Assembly (NCBI GenBank): GCA_965237895.1
Contig: CBDEGR010000002.1
Location: 930,001-994,000 of the forward strand
Length of the DNA stretch: 64,000 bases
Origin: CBDEGR01 sp965237895
GTDB taxonomy: Bacteria; Acidobacteriota; Terriglobia; UBA7540; JAPUME01
Direction: 5' to 3'
Part shown: positions 9,063-18,138 of the stretch, piece by piece
Position numbering within the stretch: position 1 is the first letter of the stretch
Layout of the letters: every line of letters starts with the position of its first letter
Made by a program: the position numbers and the translations under genes
The notes under the pieces: model-generated
Database searches by the model: none
Seen by the model: only the letters and a program-made list of their open reading frames with translations
What the model was told of the DNA's origin: nothing

Positions 9063-10175
9063 ATGGATGTGATCCAGTATCTGGAAGGGCACGTTATTTA
9101 CGAAAACCCCAAGCCGCAGGTTCACAGCAGGCATGGGTATTTTCCGGGGTTGGTCCTGCTCCCCTCGGGAGAGCTGATCGCTCTATTTATGATGGCCGAG
9201 GCCTTCGAAGCCCCGAATGGTACCACGTATATTTCACGCTCCAGAGATTCCGGCCGAACCTGGGAGCTGCAAGGGAAGCTTTACGAGGAATCGGTGCTGG
9301 GCTTTGAAACCACCGACACCATGAAAGCTACCGTCCTTCGTGACGGGACACTGATCGCCATCGGTTACCGCTTTCACCGCCATGATCCGGAGCAAGGAAT
9401 TGCCCTCGAAGAGACGGGAGGAATTCTGCCCGGTGACGACATCGTTGCTTTTTCCCGTGATGAAGGGCGAAGCTGGACGCCGCCATCCGTCATTCCTCGG
9501 AGTTACCCCGAATTACTCGAAATTCCCAAGCCATGCAAGGAGCTTCGATCGGGGGACCTGGTTACCACCGCAGCGCCCTTTAAACTGCCGGATGGAACTA
9601 ACCCGAGTGGTCCCCAGGGAATTTTTTTGCGCAGCCGCGACAAGGGTAAGACGTGGGACGATAAGCTAATCTACTTCAAGAAAGGGAACATCCTACCCTA
9701 CGAATCCAGTTTATGCGAAATGCAGGATGGACGCTTAGTCGCCATTGTATGGGCCTACGATGTGGTTGCTGAAAAGCATTTCCCCAACCACGTCACAGTG
9801 AGTCATGACGACGGCCATACGTGGTCGGAGCCGATCGATACCGGCCACATGGGACAGGCCTCAAGCCTCCTCTGGCTTGGAGAGGATCTTTTACTCACAA
9901 TCCATTCCCACCGTGCAGAGGACCCCGGTCTCTATGTAAGGGTAGTCGACTTCAGTGGTGACAAATGGAGGCCGGTCGAGGAGAAAGTGATCTGGGGAAG
10001 TTCACTGGGACAACAGACGAAAGCCGGGCAAACGATGGTCCAACTGTTCAACTCCCTGCGTTTTGGCCAACCCTCCTTGTTACGTTTGTGCGATGGTGAG
10101 ATACTCGCGAGCCATTGGATTATCGAAGATGGCCAGGGAAAGATTCGCACACATCGACTGCGAGTGAAAGTCTGA
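9063..10175 (+). CDS. BNR-repeat sialidase-like protein
   Basis: 370 residues with at least four Asp-boxes (S-x-D-x-G-x-T/S-W): SRDSGRTW, SRDEGRSW, SRDKGKTW and SHDDGHTW, spaced as in a six-bladed sialidase/neuraminidase-fold propeller. No signal peptide is visible, so a cytoplasmic location is likely. Whether it cleaves sialic acid or is a related sugar-processing protein cannot be decided; the Arg triad was not established. ATG at 9063 has GGAGGGAAGG 4-10 nt upstream. It follows repeat copy A by 39 bp, which may supply its promoter. Confidence 0.75.
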   Translation: MDVIQYLEGHVIYENPKPQVHSRHGYFPGLVLLPSGELIALFMMAEAFEAPNGTTYISRSRDSGRTWELQGKLYEESVLGFETTDTMKATVLRDGTLIAIGYRFHRHDPEQGIALEETGGILPGDDIVAFSRDEGRSWTPPSVIPRSYPELLEIPKPCKELRSGDLVTTAAPFKLPDGTNPSGPQGIFLRSRDKGKTWDDKLIYFKKGNILPYESSLCEMQDGRLVAIVWAYDVVAEKHFPNHVTVSHDDGHTWSEPIDTGHMGQASSLLWLGEDLLLTIHSHRAEDPGLYVRVVDFSGDKWRPVEEKVIWGSSLGQQTKAGQTMVQLFNSLRFGQPSLLRLCDGEILASHWIIEDGQGKIRTHRLRVKV

Positions 10176-10365
10176 GGCACAGTGTTTATGGCCGATTCAT
10201 CGAGGTCACGCTCAATTGCAAGAAGGTAGTTCCAATGTGACTCAATCTGTTGGGCCTGAGTCATTGGGACGGTAGTTCATAACGGTTAACTCCGGCTGCC
10301 GGGTTTTAAAACGGAAATCCGGGTTAAGAGGGAGAGCCCAGGGGTAGAAGGGAGTTGATGACAGT

Positions 10366-10917
10366 ATGGCCCGAAATAACTCTAGGCACGATAGATTCTG
10401 CCGTGAGTACATCAAAGACCTGAACGGCGCAAGAGCGGCAATTGCCGCCGGATATGCCCGTAAAACTGCAAAATCGGCAGCCTCGCGGTTGTTGACTTAT
10501 GTTAGCATTCAAGCCATTTCGGCGAAGCTCACCAAGAAGCACGCCGACAAGCTCGACCTGAGCGCCGAGAAGGTGCTTTCTGAGCTTTCCAGCATGGGCT
10601 TTTCCAACTTCTTAGACTACGTGAACATCACGGAAAAGGGAGACGCTTTTGGTGACCTGTCTGGCTTGACTCAAAAGCAAGCGGCGGCGATTCAGGAAGT
10701 CACCGTGGATGAGTACATGGAGGGTAAGGGCAAGGATGCGAGGAAAGTCAAGAGGACCAGGCTCAAGTTGGTGGATAAAATCCGCAGCTTGGATTTACTT
10801 GGAAGGCATCTGAAGCTGTTCACCGAGAAGATTGAGGTTAGCGGTTTGGAGGGACTGGCAGAGCGAATGGATGAAGCCAGGAGGAGAAAGAATGTCAATA
10901 TCTCAGGTACAGCATAA
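10366..10917 (+). CDS. Phage terminase small subunit, orphan
   Basis: 183 residues. The N-terminal RHDRFCREYIKDLNGARAA and IAAGYARKTAKSAASRLL are the conserved start of Terminase_2 small subunits, which bind DNA for phage packaging. A helical middle and a basic C-terminus follow. No large terminase, portal or capsid gene is nearby; a second short frame starts inside its end and is cut by repeat copy B. This is a phage-derived remnant or a domesticated gene rather than part of a prophage. ATG at 10366 has GGGAGTTGATGACAGT upstream, a modest site. Confidence 0.75.
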   Translation: MARNNSRHDRFCREYIKDLNGARAAIAAGYARKTAKSAASRLLTYVSIQAISAKLTKKHADKLDLSAEKVLSELSSMGFSNFLDYVNITEKGDAFGDLSGLTQKQAAAIQEVTVDEYMEGKGKDARKVKRTRLKLVDKIRSLDLLGRHLKLFTEKIEVSGLEGLAERMDEARRRKNVNISGTA

Positions 10918-11040
10918 GCTGGGAGAGTCTTTAAGGGAAATTGCGGTCTGGAAAAAGCGCCTCAAGAGTAGTAGTAAGGGCGAAAGACAGGTCTTGAGGG
11001 CGCTGAGCTACCTAGCCGATCTGCGCTACGGGGAAGTCGG
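10892..11040 (+). pseudogene. Truncated helical ORF after terminase small subunit
   Basis: The ATG at 10892 (GGAGGAGAAAGA upstream, a strong site) overlaps the terminase end by 26 bp, as phage genes do. It reads SISQVQHKLGESLREIAVWK and ~25 more residues of helical, charged sequence before entering repeat copy B. Probably the start of the next phage gene, truncated by the repeat. Family not recognised. Confidence 0.5.
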
Positions 11041-11093
11041 GCCGCCAACGGGTTTATACTTACGAGTTGGAAGGGCCAAAAAACTAATTCCGG
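11036..11093 (+). repeat. Recombination-junction repeat, copy B
   Basis: Shorter copy: CAACGGGTTTATACTTACGA then GGGCCAAAAAACTAATTCCGG-type end at 11093. It lies between a truncated phage ORF and the intact DUF6807 gene. TATACT inside the repeat could act as an outward -10 element (inference). Confidence 0.65.
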
Positions 11094-11161
11094 ACTCCCC
11101 GAGGGAGAGACGAAATTTCTCAGCAGAGCGGTTCTTTCCGCGGAAGGGAGGGAACCGGGAA

Positions 11162-12184
11162 ATGAATCCAATGCTTCTGTTACGGCGGTTGATCGCATTG
11201 ATTGCCCTGACTGCGCTCTTTTCCTGTTCGCCTGCTTCGGCTCCCGATCGGGTCGTTTTGACGCAAGCCGACGATCGGGTTGACATCGCCATCGACGGGA
11301 AACCCTTCTCCACCTACTATTTCGTACCGGAATCTCCCAAACCCTACCTCCACCCCTTACGTGCGGCGAGCGGCGCGGTCGTCACCCGAGGCTTCCCCAT
11401 GAAAACCGATATTGAGGGAGAAAGCACGGATCATCCCCACCACCGGGCTCTCTATTTCGCCCACGGGGACATCAGCGGTGTCGATTTCTGGCACGAAGGA
11501 GAACCGGAGGGTCGGAAAGTCGAAACGGCCGCCGGTAAGCAATACGTCGAGGAGGGCAGGCCGCGCGGCAAGACCTCCTTCCAAGAGCTCCTATCGGCTA
11601 CAAGCGGAGCCGACACAGGCGAGCTGAGCGCGCGGTTCCACCTGGTGGCCCCCGACGGGAAGGTTTTGGGCAGTGAAACCCAGAAGTTCGTCTTCCACGC
11701 CGACGATCAGGGGCGCACTATCGACTGCGAATTCACGATCAAGGCCACTTCGGGTCCGGTAAAGCTCGGGGACACCAAGGAGGGAACCTTTGCCATCCGC
11801 GTGGTCCATTCTCTCAGGGAATCCGAGGGGGCGGTGATGCTCAGCTCCGAAGGGGGCCGGGGAGAGGAAGAGATTTGGGGCAAGAGAGCCGAGTGGGTCG
11901 ATTACTCGGGCACGGTGGAGGGGGAAAGTTTAGGGATCGCCATTTTCGATCATCCGAGGAACCCGAAGCATCCGACCTATTGGATGGCCCGCGGCTACGG
12001 GCTCTTTGCGGCGAACCCGTTCGGCGAGCATCACTTCTACAAGGATCCCTCCCGCGACGGCAGCCTCACTATCCCGGAAGGCGAGGCGCTCACGCTTCGG
12101 TACCGTGTCGTGATCCACTCGGGAAACGCGAGCGAGGCGGGAATTGCTGAGAGATACAAGAGCTACCAGGAGAGTATTCCCTAG
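11162..12184 (+). CDS. DUF6807 (PmoA-like) lipoprotein
   Basis: 340 residues. Signal peptide with lipobox LFSC near residue 17-20, so probably membrane-anchored outside the cytoplasm. The rest matches the DUF6807 family, often mislabelled methane oxygenase PmoA: HPLRAASGAVVTRGFP, STDHPHHRALYFAHGDI, GVDFWHE, and HPRNPKHPTYWMARGYGLFAANPFG. The conserved His-rich HPHHR suggests a sugar- or metal-related active site; these genes usually sit in carbohydrate utilisation loci. ATG at 11162 follows GGAAGGGAGGGAA. An upstream in-frame extension to 10832 crosses repeat copy B and is not part of the protein. Confidence 0.8.
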   Translation: MNPMLLLRRLIALIALTALFSCSPASAPDRVVLTQADDRVDIAIDGKPFSTYYFVPESPKPYLHPLRAASGAVVTRGFPMKTDIEGESTDHPHHRALYFAHGDISGVDFWHEGEPEGRKVETAAGKQYVEEGRPRGKTSFQELLSATSGADTGELSARFHLVAPDGKVLGSETQKFVFHADDQGRTIDCEFTIKATSGPVKLGDTKEGTFAIRVVHSLRESEGAVMLSSEGGRGEEEIWGKRAEWVDYSGTVEGESLGIAIFDHPRNPKHPTYWMARGYGLFAANPFGEHHFYKDPSRDGSLTIPEGEALTLRYRVVIHSGNASEAGIAERYKSYQESIP

Positions 12185-12383
12185 CTTGTGTTCCCACCGC
12201 GGGGGTCCTCTGAATCCGAGGACCTTGGGGTCGCGCTCCTTCGGGTTCCAGCGAATTCCCGGTCCCGAACAAGGGGCTAATTCCGGTGGAAGCTTGCGTT
12301 TCATATTTCGATCACCATTATTCTAAAGTGTCAGCTCTTGGGATGCGAAGACTCGGAACGGGTATCCCCTTGAGGGAATTTCC

Positions 12384-13180
12384 ATGGCAGGGGGATCACT
12401 TTCCGACGCCTCCCTCATGAAGCCGACCTATGAAGAAGGCAAGGAGAGCGCGCAAGAAAAAATTTCCACCGTGCTTTCGTCCATTGACGTCGGCCGCGTG
12501 ATGAGGCGGAAAATCCGCCGGGAAGGGAACGCCCTGCATCTCGGGGATGATTCCTATTTCCTGGCGAAACCTCCCCGGATGGTGGCGTTCGGGAAGGCAG
12601 CCAATCGCATGGCGGCGGTGATGTATGAAATTCTGGAGGGGTGGGTGGATTCCGGAGTCGTTGTTTCCCCCGCCGAACCTGGGAAAAAAATCGACACCTT
12701 TACTTCGTGGCGGGCCACCCCTACCCGACCGAGGGCAGCTTTGCAGGGCGCACAGGCCGCTCTGTCGGTACGCGGTCTCGGGAAAGAGGATTGGGTTATC
12801 TACCTAGTTTCGGGTGGGGCTCGGCGCTGCTGCAAAGGCCCATAACTCGCGAAATCTCGCTTCAGGATATGGAGGACCTCAATCGGCTGCTGGTCGGGGC
12901 GGGAATGCCGATCGAGGAGATGAACGTGATTCGCAAGCACCTGTCCGCGGTGAAGGGAGGGCGGCTGGCGATGGAGGCTTACCCGGCCCGCCAACTGACG
13001 ATCTACATCACCGATGTGCCTTTGGTTCCTTTTCCGTTGAAGCTTACCTCAGCGGGGTTTCAGGTAATAGTGATTTGAGCGGAACGCTTCTCTTTTCCTG
13101 TCTTTGGGACTCGGTAAGGACTGCTATCGGTCCAAGTTCCCCAGGAATTCTTACGGGCGTACGTTCAGTTTTGGAAAGAT
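12384..13180 (+). pseudogene. Glycerate 2-kinase (GckA/TtuD type), broken
   Basis: The frame opens normally (KISTVLSSIDVGRVMRRKI, MVAFGKAANRMAAVMYE) and continues with the family's PGKKIDTF, AGHPYPTEGSFAG, VIYLVSGG-SALL, MEDLNRLLVGAGMPIEEMN and VIRKHLSAVKGGRLA blocks, but these lie in different frames: shifts near 12690-12700, 12745 and 12825. The DVP motif is followed by degraded sequence, and the C-terminal MOFRL domain is missing. It converted glycerate to 2-phosphoglycerate when intact. It sits between the DUF6807 gene and repeat copy C. Confidence 0.8.
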
Positions 13181-13273
13181 ACCTGCTTGCTGCCGAGCAG
13201 GGGAATGCCGAGGCGATGGGAAACCTTGATGTAATGTATGCCTTTGGTATGAGTGTCCCCAAGGACTCGGGTG
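13174..13273 (+). pseudogene. Sel1-repeat fragment
   Basis: The frame YLLAAEQGNAEAMGNLDVMY then AFGMSVPKDS is one Sel1-like (TPR-type) repeat. It is fused without a gap to what looks like the decayed glycerate kinase (VLERYL). Downstream, frame and similarity are lost before repeat copy C. A chimeric remnant. Confidence 0.55.
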
Positions 13274-13353
13274 ATCAAGAGATTTCAAAGCCGACGCGAC
13301 GGATTTTCAGGATCCGGCGAGGACCGCTCGGAGCTCCCAGAGAGAAAGACTTT

Positions 13354-13424
13354 GCTGGAAGGGCTCAGTTGGAGGCCGATGGGTGTATATTCCTGACTGC
13401 CGGAAGGCCAAAAAACTAATTCCG
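13354..13424 (+). repeat. Recombination-junction repeat, copy C
   Basis: Full-length copy starting GCTGGAAGGGCTCAGTTGGA and ending CCAAAAAACTAATTCCG. It aligns with the minus-strand copy D over all ~72 bp, with scattered substitutions. It ends just before the start of the duplicated 2-kb block (13428). Confidence 0.75.
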
Positions 13425-13427
13425 AAT

Positions 13428-15376
13428 GTACACACAGTCGTCTTCAAGCTGACGGACAATAAGGGGATGTCTTGATCCATGCCCCGACGGCCCCCTCCTT
13501 TCGGAGGAAAAAGATGGAGGTGATTTGATGAGATTAATGAACCGAAGAGGATTCTTAGGAGTTTCGTCGATGGCGGGGCTGGGCCTCGTGAACAAGCCGG
13601 CTCTGATCGGTGAGGCCCCCAAACTTGCGCAGGAAACAGGCACAGGCACTCCAATATTCGTCAGCGACCTGAGTCGCTGCCAGCCGTCGACGGCGCTGTC
13701 CAAGGTAAACAAGAAGCAGCATTGGACCTTGATTCCCTACGTAACAGACAAGGTAAGCGGCACGATGATAGGGGCGGGTTCGATGGCGGATGCGCCGGAT
13801 GTTACGATCCCTTTGGGAGTTTCAGGATGGCACGCGGTTTACGTTGGGTTCTGGAATGCTCACCACGACTATGATGGGGATACGACGATCAAGTTAAAAC
13901 TCACAGACGATCCGTGTTTCCGTCCGATCAGTGCGGCTGCGGCGCCAATGAACTGGAAGCTACGGCCGCAGGAGGCGGTCGAAACCGAACTCCAAGAAAG
14001 CTTCTTTACCTATGCGGATTTGACGGGCCGGGATCTCATCATTGGGCAACAAACAAAAGGTCGGCCCAAGAAGGCATATGTCGCTTATGTCAAGTTAGTG
14101 CCTTTGAGCAAGAAGGAAGTGGATGCAATAGAGAAAGACCGCGCCAGGAAGGACACCCGGGTTCTCATTGCCACAAACGACGGAGCTAGTTTCTTGGTCG
14201 GCAAAGGGTCTACGACTAAGGAAGAGATATTGGAACAGGTCGAACCCTATCGGTACTCCGATGTCGGCAAGGTAATTTGGGCCTTTACCTATGGGGACAG
14301 GACTGGCTATCCCTCTAAAGTGGGGCGCTTCATAGGCATATCAGAGCAAGATATCACAATACGCCCCGCAGAAGAGACCCGACTCAAGAGCCTGAACACC
14401 TTGACTTCAAAAGGTCTGATTCCTGCCCAGGTGGCCCTCGAACATGTTCACGACATGGGCCTGCCATTCGATGCAATGTTTCGTATGAGCATACGCGGGG
14501 ACATGCCTCCTGGAGACTGGTCCACTGGACATGGCTTAGTCAGAAAAAAGCCGTGGGTCAGAATGGTGGCGAAGGACGGAACCCCTTTGGAAAAGGCTAG
14601 CTATGCTTTTCCAGAGGTACAAGACCACGTACTTTCTTTGATTCGCGAGGTGGCAGAACGTTTTGACATTGATGGAGTAAACCTTGGGTGGATACGCGGC
14701 CCGCAGTTTGTTGGCTATGAGGCGCCGGTGATCGAAGATTTCAAAAAGGAGTATGGTGAAGACCCCAGGAAGCTTGATGACAACGAGGAGCGGGTCCAAC
14801 GTCTCAGGGCCAAATACGTGACCGAATTCGTCCGCAAGGTTCGGCAGTTACTAAACGAGCTGGGGAGCAAGAGGAGAAGAAGGTTCGAGTTGTCTGCGTG
14901 GGTGTTTTCTTCTGAAAGCAACCTTTTCTTTGGACTAGATGCGGAGACGTGGGTGGCCGAGGGACTCCTTGATAGCATAATCGCTAGTGGTCCAAAGGAG
15001 TTCGTGCAGAGTGTTAAAGCTCGCAACTGCCGATTCTACCAAGGTTGGGGAAGTGCTGAATACGTCCTGAAGGGCTATGAGAAAGGGGTAGATGGTTTTG
15101 CTGCGTGGGATCTGAGTATGGCCATCTTCGGCTATTCACAGGAGGTTCCTCACCGTTGGGCACTGGTAAGTAGGGTAGGACATCCAGACGAAGTGGCAGC
15201 TTTCGCGAAAGAACCGCCCAAGATTACGACAGTAAAACTAAAAAGTGTGGGGGGATTTGACATAAGCCACACAACAAACCGCGGGGCAAATGAGAGAAAG
15301 TACTGGCCTCCGGAGATGCTGCCTCTTTACTCGGGCGGGTGAGTGGAGGTGTGCGTCGTCAGCACCTTTGGGACTA
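13428..15376 (+). repeat. 2-kb inverted duplication, copy 2
   Basis: This block pairs with 2529-4562 on the other strand. It starts four bases after repeat copy C and ends at GGGACTA (15370-15376). It contains the second glycosidase-like gene and its leader. Confidence 0.85.
13528..15342 (+). CDS. Tat-exported glycosidase-like TIM-barrel protein, paralogue 2
   Basis: 604 residues with the same twin-arginine leader (LMNRRGFLG) and barrel motifs (FDIDGVNLGW) as the gene at 2563-4464. Compared with that copy it lacks about 30 residues near position 485 (after LLDSIIA) and has a rewritten loop near residue 140 (AAAAPMNWKLRPQEAVE). The catalytic-region sequence is conserved in both, so both could be active. 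ATG at 13528 has GGAGGTGA 7 nt upstream. Upstream hairpin-like CCCCGACGGCC...GGAGG sequence is shared with copy 1 and may matter for expression (inference). Confidence 0.7.
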   Translation: MRLMNRRGFLGVSSMAGLGLVNKPALIGEAPKLAQETGTGTPIFVSDLSRCQPSTALSKVNKKQHWTLIPYVTDKVSGTMIGAGSMADAPDVTIPLGVSGWHAVYVGFWNAHHDYDGDTTIKLKLTDDPCFRPISAAAAPMNWKLRPQEAVETELQESFFTYADLTGRDLIIGQQTKGRPKKAYVAYVKLVPLSKKEVDAIEKDRARKDTRVLIATNDGASFLVGKGSTTKEEILEQVEPYRYSDVGKVIWAFTYGDRTGYPSKVGRFIGISEQDITIRPAEETRLKSLNTLTSKGLIPAQVALEHVHDMGLPFDAMFRMSIRGDMPPGDWSTGHGLVRKKPWVRMVAKDGTPLEKASYAFPEVQDHVLSLIREVAERFDIDGVNLGWIRGPQFVGYEAPVIEDFKKEYGEDPRKLDDNEERVQRLRAKYVTEFVRKVRQLLNELGSKRRRRFELSAWVFSSESNLFFGLDAETWVAEGLLDSIIASGPKEFVQSVKARNCRFYQGWGSAEYVLKGYEKGVDGFAAWDLSMAIFGYSQEVPHRWALVSRVGHPDEVAAFAKEPPKITTVKLKSVGGFDISHTTNRGANERKYWPPEMLPLYSGG

Positions 15377-16010
15377 ACTGAGGCCGTCAGCCAAGCTACA
15401 GTTGGCTGCCCGGCTCACCCAGTGAGGAGCCTAGCAGGACTGCCAAGACCTCCTGCGGCGGATGAACTTCCCGGAGTAAAGAAGACGGGGCAGGCGGAAT
15501 AAACTCACTATTCAAGGTGAAGAAAAAGAGTCCGGGGTGAGCTGGCTCTGGTTTTGATGTGCTTTTGGATAGTCCTGGAAAGTCTCTGGCAACGCTATGG
15601 TTCACCGGAAGGCGACTTCTGCAGGCCGATTCAAGCCTCTCCCCCCACTTGTTGAGCAAGAATTCAGCGCGGCTTGAAAAACGCTATTTTTACCACGGGC
15701 TGCTAACCTCGTCGTCCGAATGGATCATTCCAATTAGCAGCGCTCGGGTTCACCTCAAACAGAGAGTGCCGAAAACTGTTCCTTTGTCACCGTCTCCATC
15801 CATGTGGTTGTTGCGTTGATGTTGACGGCGATATGAGTCATGCCCGACCCAGGACTGGCACCATGCCAATGCTTCTCACCAGGGAGAATGTTTACTATGT
15901 CCCCCGGCCCCGCCTACGAGGGAGGACTCGTGGTAAGGAGTTTCGTGCTGGCCCTACTGACCAGCCCTACTTCCACAGGCTCCTTGGCGCAAACTTATTG
16001 GACGATCGGC
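15377..16010. other. Noncoding or decayed stretch
   Basis: About 630 bp in which I see no credible gene on either strand. Short open frames lack family motifs and ribosome binding sites. It is probably decayed sequence between the duplicated block and the PhyH fragment. Confidence 0.5.
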
Positions 16011-16475
16011 TTAGAGCCTTGTTGCTTCTTTTCTGCATTTTTCCCGTTGGGCATTCAAGCTCGCCCTATACTGCTCCCAGGCCAGTTCATCACGCTTAGT
16101 CCGAGCAGCGTAATAGGTCAACCCGAGAGAACGCCGGTGGCGATCGCTTCGGTTGGCGTCGGCGAAATGAATCGTGAGGGAATGGTGTACGAGGCAATCT
16201 CCCGCCCGGGCGGGGAGGGTGGCAACCTCGTCCTGGCTCCATGGTGTTTCCGCCAAGCCCTGGGAAAATCCGACCGCACCGGAGGCACGGTGATCGAGGA
16301 CCTCCTTGCGGTGAGATCCTCGGAGGTATTTCATGCAACCGTTCTCTGGATCACAGTCGTCCAATGCGATCCACATGGTCAAGGCTTCATTGGGAGTGAT
16401 ACAGAAGTAGAAGCCGTCTTGATGCGGAGGTGTCGGTGTCCCCGCCACCGCTGGAGTGTCTTCGTCCCAAAATCT
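16011..16475 (-). pseudogene. Phytanoyl-CoA dioxygenase (PhyH) family, N-terminally truncated
   Basis: The frame FWDEDTPAVAGTPTPPHQDG then FYFCITP...LTMWIALDD...NGCMKYLRGSH...VHHSLTIHFADANRS..RRSLGLTYY is the C-terminal half of a Fe(II)/2-oxoglutarate dioxygenase of the PhyH family. The metal ligands HxD (HQD) and the distal His, and the 2-oxoglutarate-binding Arg, are present. An in-frame TAG at 16476-16478 stands just before FWDED and the N-terminal ~120 residues are absent, so the gene is a remnant unless it restarts at the internal ATG (16448). Confidence 0.75.
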
Positions 16476-16654
16476 CTACGAATAGAAAGACAAACAATAT
16501 TAGAGCTATGACACCACTGACCTTTATCGTGTCTATATTGGTATGCCGGTTGGATCTAAAGCAGCGCGTGCCGGCCTGAGATAGCAAATCCCTCTCGAAA
16601 GCAGAGCCACCCTGCCGGGGGACCAGGTGCTATGTACTGCGTAGGAATAGCCAC

Positions 16655-17833
16655 TTAACTGATATCCAACATCCAAACGGGAAAATAGAATGGTACCAAG
16701 TCTCGCAGGGCATCGGGTACAGGACTCGGGCGATCGGGATGTGCCCCGAAGATGGCCGAAGTCAATTCTCGCCGCGACATCTCCAGGTGAGAGTCAAGTT
16801 TGTAGCTGGCGAGTTCAAGCCTGCCTCGTGCGAAGTGGAAACTGATTCTCTCATTCGCGTCGGTAATATCCAGGGAGAACTCCCGAGGACGTCCGGCGTT
16901 CTTCTTCTCGAACCATTTCGCGATCTTACGAAAGAAGGCAGCGGCATGGTTGATTCGAACCATCATCCCTCCCGAGCTTGCCCCCGGAGCGTAAAAAGGC
17001 TGTCGTCGTTGCGGCAGCTTCTGTTGGAGCAGATGGCCCAGCACTGTCTCAGTTTGATAGGCATAGGCATCCCAATGACGACTGCCTTCTAATTCCAGCA
17101 AGGCCCGGTTGACCAAGGTTTCAACGGCCTGCTTATCTCCTCCGGCCTCGATCAGACCGGGCTTGTTGACCGCTCGACTCACCATCAGATAGGCTACGGG
17201 AATCTGGCTCCGCAGGGCAATCAAGGTCCTCATTTTGGGTAGAGCAAACAGAAAGGGATATTCTTCGGGAGCACGCAATACACCATAGATCTCCCTCTCG
17301 TGCATCCTTCGGATAGCGTCAATATGATTTCGCATGGCCGGGTTCAATTCCACCACATCCTCACCGTGCTCCTGAAAAAGGCCGGCATCTTCCCGGAGGC
17401 AACGGTAGATCCACCCCTGACTTCGGATTGCTTGATAGCCCCCCTTCTCATAAAAAGGGAACGTCCTAACTAGAGTCCACAGAACTGAAAGCTCACACCC
17501 TATCTGCCTCATCACTTCCACACAACTGTTGACGCAGTGCAAGCCATAGCCTTTCATGCGATGATGTGGGGCAGTGGCAGTGGGGGAAATATCCCCTATC
17601 GTAAACTGACAGTCATCGAGCACAACGTTCCGCGGCAGGACGGGAACCTCGGCCGCCAATTCACCATCGACCTTGAGGATGCGAATATTCTCTAGATTTT
17701 TCTCGAGGTAAACCAAGGGGTAATCGGTTAACACGGTTTGGTCGATCCCTTCTCGCATAGCTTGGTCGACGATCGCGATTACCTTCGCCAACTCAGCCTT
17801 TGTACAGGCACGCGGTCCGTCAATGTTTGGCAT
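16655..17833 (-). CDS. Eis-like GNAT acetyltransferase with SCP2-type C-terminus
   Basis: 392 residues. The N-terminal GNAT domain has the acetyl-CoA loop HHRMKGYG (R-x-x-G-x-G) and QFTIGDISPTAT before it. A second GNAT-like middle domain and a C-terminal sterol-carrier-like domain (EFSLDITDANERISFHFARG...ELASYKLDSHLEMSRRELTSAIFG) follow, the layout of Eis-type N-acetyltransferases. Substrate unknown. ATG at 17833 is preceded by GGGGGTTCGTGACC; the ATG at 17851 is an alternative, and further upstream the frame runs into repeat copy D. Confidence 0.75.
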   Translation of the reverse strand: MPNIDGPRACTKAELAKVIAIVDQAMREGIDQTVLTDYPLVYLEKNLENIRILKVDGELAAEVPVLPRNVVLDDCQFTIGDISPTATAPHHRMKGYGLHCVNSCVEVMRQIGCELSVLWTLVRTFPFYEKGGYQAIRSQGWIYRCLREDAGLFQEHGEDVVELNPAMRNHIDAIRRMHEREIYGVLRAPEEYPFLFALPKMRTLIALRSQIPVAYLMVSRAVNKPGLIEAGGDKQAVETLVNRALLELEGSRHWDAYAYQTETVLGHLLQQKLPQRRQPFYAPGASSGGMMVRINHAAAFFRKIAKWFEKKNAGRPREFSLDITDANERISFHFARGRLELASYKLDSHLEMSRRELTSAIFGAHPDRPSPVPDALRDLVPFYFPVWMLDIS

Positions 17834-17940
17834 GGTCACGAACCCCCTCATTATAAGATTCGAAAAAGGTAGACGGTGGTGAACCCCCGACTTCCTCCTC
17901 CCTGGGTCCCAGCGGAAGGGGAAGGAATTTTCATTGTGAA

Positions 17941-18013
17941 CCGGAATTAGTTTTTTGACCCTCCGGCACTCGTGAGTATATACCCATTGGCCCCCAATTG
18001 AGCCCTTCCAGCA
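17941..18013 (-). repeat. Recombination-junction repeat, copy D
   Basis: Minus-strand copy, reading GCTGGAAGGGCTCAATTGGG ... CAAAAAACTAATTCCGG toward lower coordinates and thus upstream of the GNAT gene in the same sense. Only in this copy is CCGG followed by TTCA. It faces an IS110 remnant on the far side. Confidence 0.75.
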
Positions 18014-18138
18014 CTGGGCCGGGCGCAAATCGAAGCGGTGTTGAGACTCTCAGCCGAAGGGGTTGAGGTCTATCACTACTGGCGCACACTTCGATTGGAC
18101 ACGGTGAATCAGCTGATTAAACTAGGCGATGGGTAGGT

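Noticed and set aside
10366..11093. Prophage
   Set aside because: Only a small terminase and one truncated ORF; no structural, lysis or integrase genes.
15833..16511. Plus-strand open frames over the PhyH remnant
   Set aside because: They are antisense to a clear PhyH domain on the minus strand.
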